From assembly GCA_005406025.1 (NCBI GenBank), contig BGZK01001312.1, positions 108,195-172,194 on the forward strand: a stretch of 64,000 nt of DNA, given 5' to 3'. Position numbers and translations under genes: made by a program. How positions within the stretch are numbered: the stretch's first letter is position 1; every line of letters begins with the position of its first letter. This document shows, piece by piece, positions 62,416-64,000 of this stretch. The DNA comes from Eumeta japonica. Its lineage: Eukaryota; Arthropoda; Insecta; Lepidoptera; Psychidae. Below the pieces are notes generated by a model. The model was not told the origin of the DNA. It ran no database searches and saw only the letters and a program-made list of their open reading frames with translations.

Positions 62416-63200
62416 TTGAAAAAGAAGCTGGCAAGGGCGATTCGAAACCGCATACAGAGGATTCCGTATTGTAAATTATGGCAAGAGTCCTCAGTGAAAT
62501 TAATTTATACGTTTCATATCGATTTTCTGTTCAGGAGAGTATTTCACGTATCCTATTTGCATTAACTTAAATAGGATTTATATTCAGATTTTTTTTAAAC
62601 TAAAGTCTGACACTATATTTTAATTTTAGGCTGACTAGCTTTGGAGTAAGGATTTGATAGGGGTTCAAAGGGTTCAATGTTCGACATTAGTAACTACATT
62701 TTCCAAAAAATGTTTTGAAGTAATGTGTTTATGTTTTTCGTAACAAACCTGTCCATGGAATACATCATATGATGTACTTGATTTTATTTTTAATTTTCTA
62801 ATGGTTTCCTAAAATTAACTCTCAAAATGTGAATTCACTGTTTAAATTGTACGTTCGTGGGTGTATCCTCTAACTCTTAGTTTGCGACTGATGTACAGAG
62901 AAGGTTTGACATTTTCATCGGGCATATGGAACCTGAAAAACTATTGGAGTGATGGGAACGACTTAGGTCACGTACAACACTTTTTGTTTACTTAAACTTA
63001 AGCGGCAATCGGTTTACACGAGTCTCGGCACGCACTTGAGTTTTTTTTTGTATCGAGAACATTGTCTTTCCAGCTTTCATTGTTGCAGCCATCTTTGACA
63101 TTCATTGTATAAGTCCGCCGCAGTCGATACATTCGGTACGGCCCATTAGCGGTCGCAGCTTAAATATAATATCCTTTTTACCCTAACAAACCCGACACGC
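62416..63200 (+). other. Upstream region of the 63465 gene
   Basis: Largely AT-rich, rising in CpG after about 63110. No gene; regulatory content cannot be resolved. Confidence 0.4.
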
Positions 63201-63224
63201 GCTTACGTGAACAAACAAACACAA

Positions 63225-63464
63225 TACAAGCGGGCTAGCGAATGCGCGATCCTTAACGGCGGCACGCGCGGCGGCCGCCTACCGACGCGAAATGCACTTC
63301 CAACAGCCTCACATAAAGCTCTCGCCGAGAGCGCGGTCGGCAGTGGCGCACGAAGCCCGCGGCCGTGCACGGTGCAATCGCTGGACCAAGGCCGCCGCAG
63401 CGGGTCGCTCTCGCCGCGCACGCCCGCAGCCCGCCGCCGTAGTCGACGAGCGACGCGCGCCGCC
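63225..63464 (+). promoter_or_regulatory. CpG-rich 5' leader or promoter
   Basis: A dense CpG block directly upstream of the ATG at 63465. All six frames are fairly open through it, typical of untranslated CpG-rich leaders. The 105-codon frame from 63207 also runs through it, so an N-terminal extension cannot be fully excluded. Confidence 0.5.
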
Positions 63465-63491
63465 ATGACCGTCCCGCGGGCCGTTCTGCAC
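63465..63491 (+). CDS. First coding exon of a gene running out of the window (partial)
   Basis: An ATG in strong context (gccgccATG) opens nine codons, MTVPRAVLH. It ends exactly at a strong donor (cac|GTGAGT) at 63492, leaving the next exon in phase 0. The rest of the gene is beyond 64000, so no function can be given. The downstream 500 bp is AT-rich and looks intronic. The same frame is open upstream to 63207; I chose the internal ATG for its context and because the upstream part is biased CpG text. Confidence 0.45.
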
Positions 63492-64000
63492 GTGAGTACG
63501 ACGCCTTTGCCTGCTACTGTCTAACCGCGTTATTTTTTTATCGTGTAACTTATAAAAGTTGTCTTTACCGTGCTGATTTAAAAAAAAAAACTAACATTAG
63601 AAATGTAAAAGTAAATAAAGCAAACTTTGCTGTTTTGACTTCGACCCGAATTGTACATTTTTGTATTGCTAAAACTGTTTTGTATTACATTTTCCTTCAG
63701 AAAGGCATAACGTGATTTCCAGTCGATTGAGGAACTTTGTTTTTTTTTTAGCTCCTAGGTCGATATTTTTCGATAAAAATTTAAAAGGTATTTTAGAAAA
63801 AAATGTATTTTATGTATACGATATTCTCAGAAAAACAGTTGCTGGGTTCCCTCCTAATGAATTAAAAAATTAAATCAATCTATTTTACAAACGTATACCA
63901 AGTACGTCTGCTTATTGCACACTTCTTATTGCCGCACTTCAACATGTTGATATCGTTTCATGAAAATTTCACACATAAAATGTTTAAAGGGATTCGTTCT
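63492..64000 (+). other. Probable first intron of the 63465 gene
   Basis: AT-rich, no further exon seen before the window ends. Confidence 0.4.

Noticed and set aside
63207..63524. 105-codon ORF as a gene in its own right
   Set aside because: Several frames on both strands are open in this CpG-rich leader. The ATG at 63465 with its splice donor explains the signal better.

Overview
This looks like nuclear DNA of an insect, most likely a moth or butterfly. It is AT-rich, its genes are split by introns, and it is full of short decayed repeats. The lepidopteran assignment is an inference. It rests on repeat tails I recognise from that order (an element ending in a 'cacttggccgg'-type tail, a pyrimidine-rich SINE, an RTE-like tail), on insect-style start contexts and on small compact exons. 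No CRISPR array, operon, rRNA or convincing tRNA is visible.

Three loci look like real protein-coding genes. (1) Positions 24474-29298, minus strand: a complete six-exon gene for a 491-residue leucine-rich-repeat protein that I identify as TCTE1/DRC5, a subunit of the ciliary and flagellar nexin-dynein regulatory complex. All splice phases match, and the 28-residue repeat period runs unbroken across the junctions. (2) Positions about 36500-50120, plus strand: a locus I do not recognise. Four phase-compatible exons give a 188-residue protein. A 30-residue ORF lies upstream, and a 53-residue hydrophobic ORF lies downstream in the last exon, so the locus may be polycistronic. (3) Positions 63465-63491, plus strand: a first coding exon in a CpG-rich promoter region; the rest of the gene lies beyond the window.

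The remainder is mostly repeat and relic sequence. Positions 1-14500 hold SINE and LINE fragments, a 405-bp pogo/Tigger-like element with intact ends, an inserted element flanked by 17-bp direct repeats, and a possible secreted 54-residue ORF. Positions 15205-18610 hold a decayed autonomous Helitron, with Rep and PIF1-type helicase parts both recognisable. Positions 19490-20512 and 34430-36368 hold two long copies of one element family with internal tandem units. Positions 30050-31300 hold a diverged tandem duplication of about 610 bp. Positions 31561-31746 hold a frameshifted THAP zinc-finger exon.

The most striking non-genic structure is at 51765-55370. It is a satellite whose 184-bp higher-order unit, repeated about 16 times, is itself four diverged ~46-bp monomers. 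Every unit carries a back-to-back splice acceptor and donor consensus resembling a recursive-splicing site. A 190-bp purine tract (55800-55985) and further decayed monomers follow. Short perfect inverted repeats with loops of exactly 5 nt recur across the window; the best is a 28-bp stem at 48992-49052.
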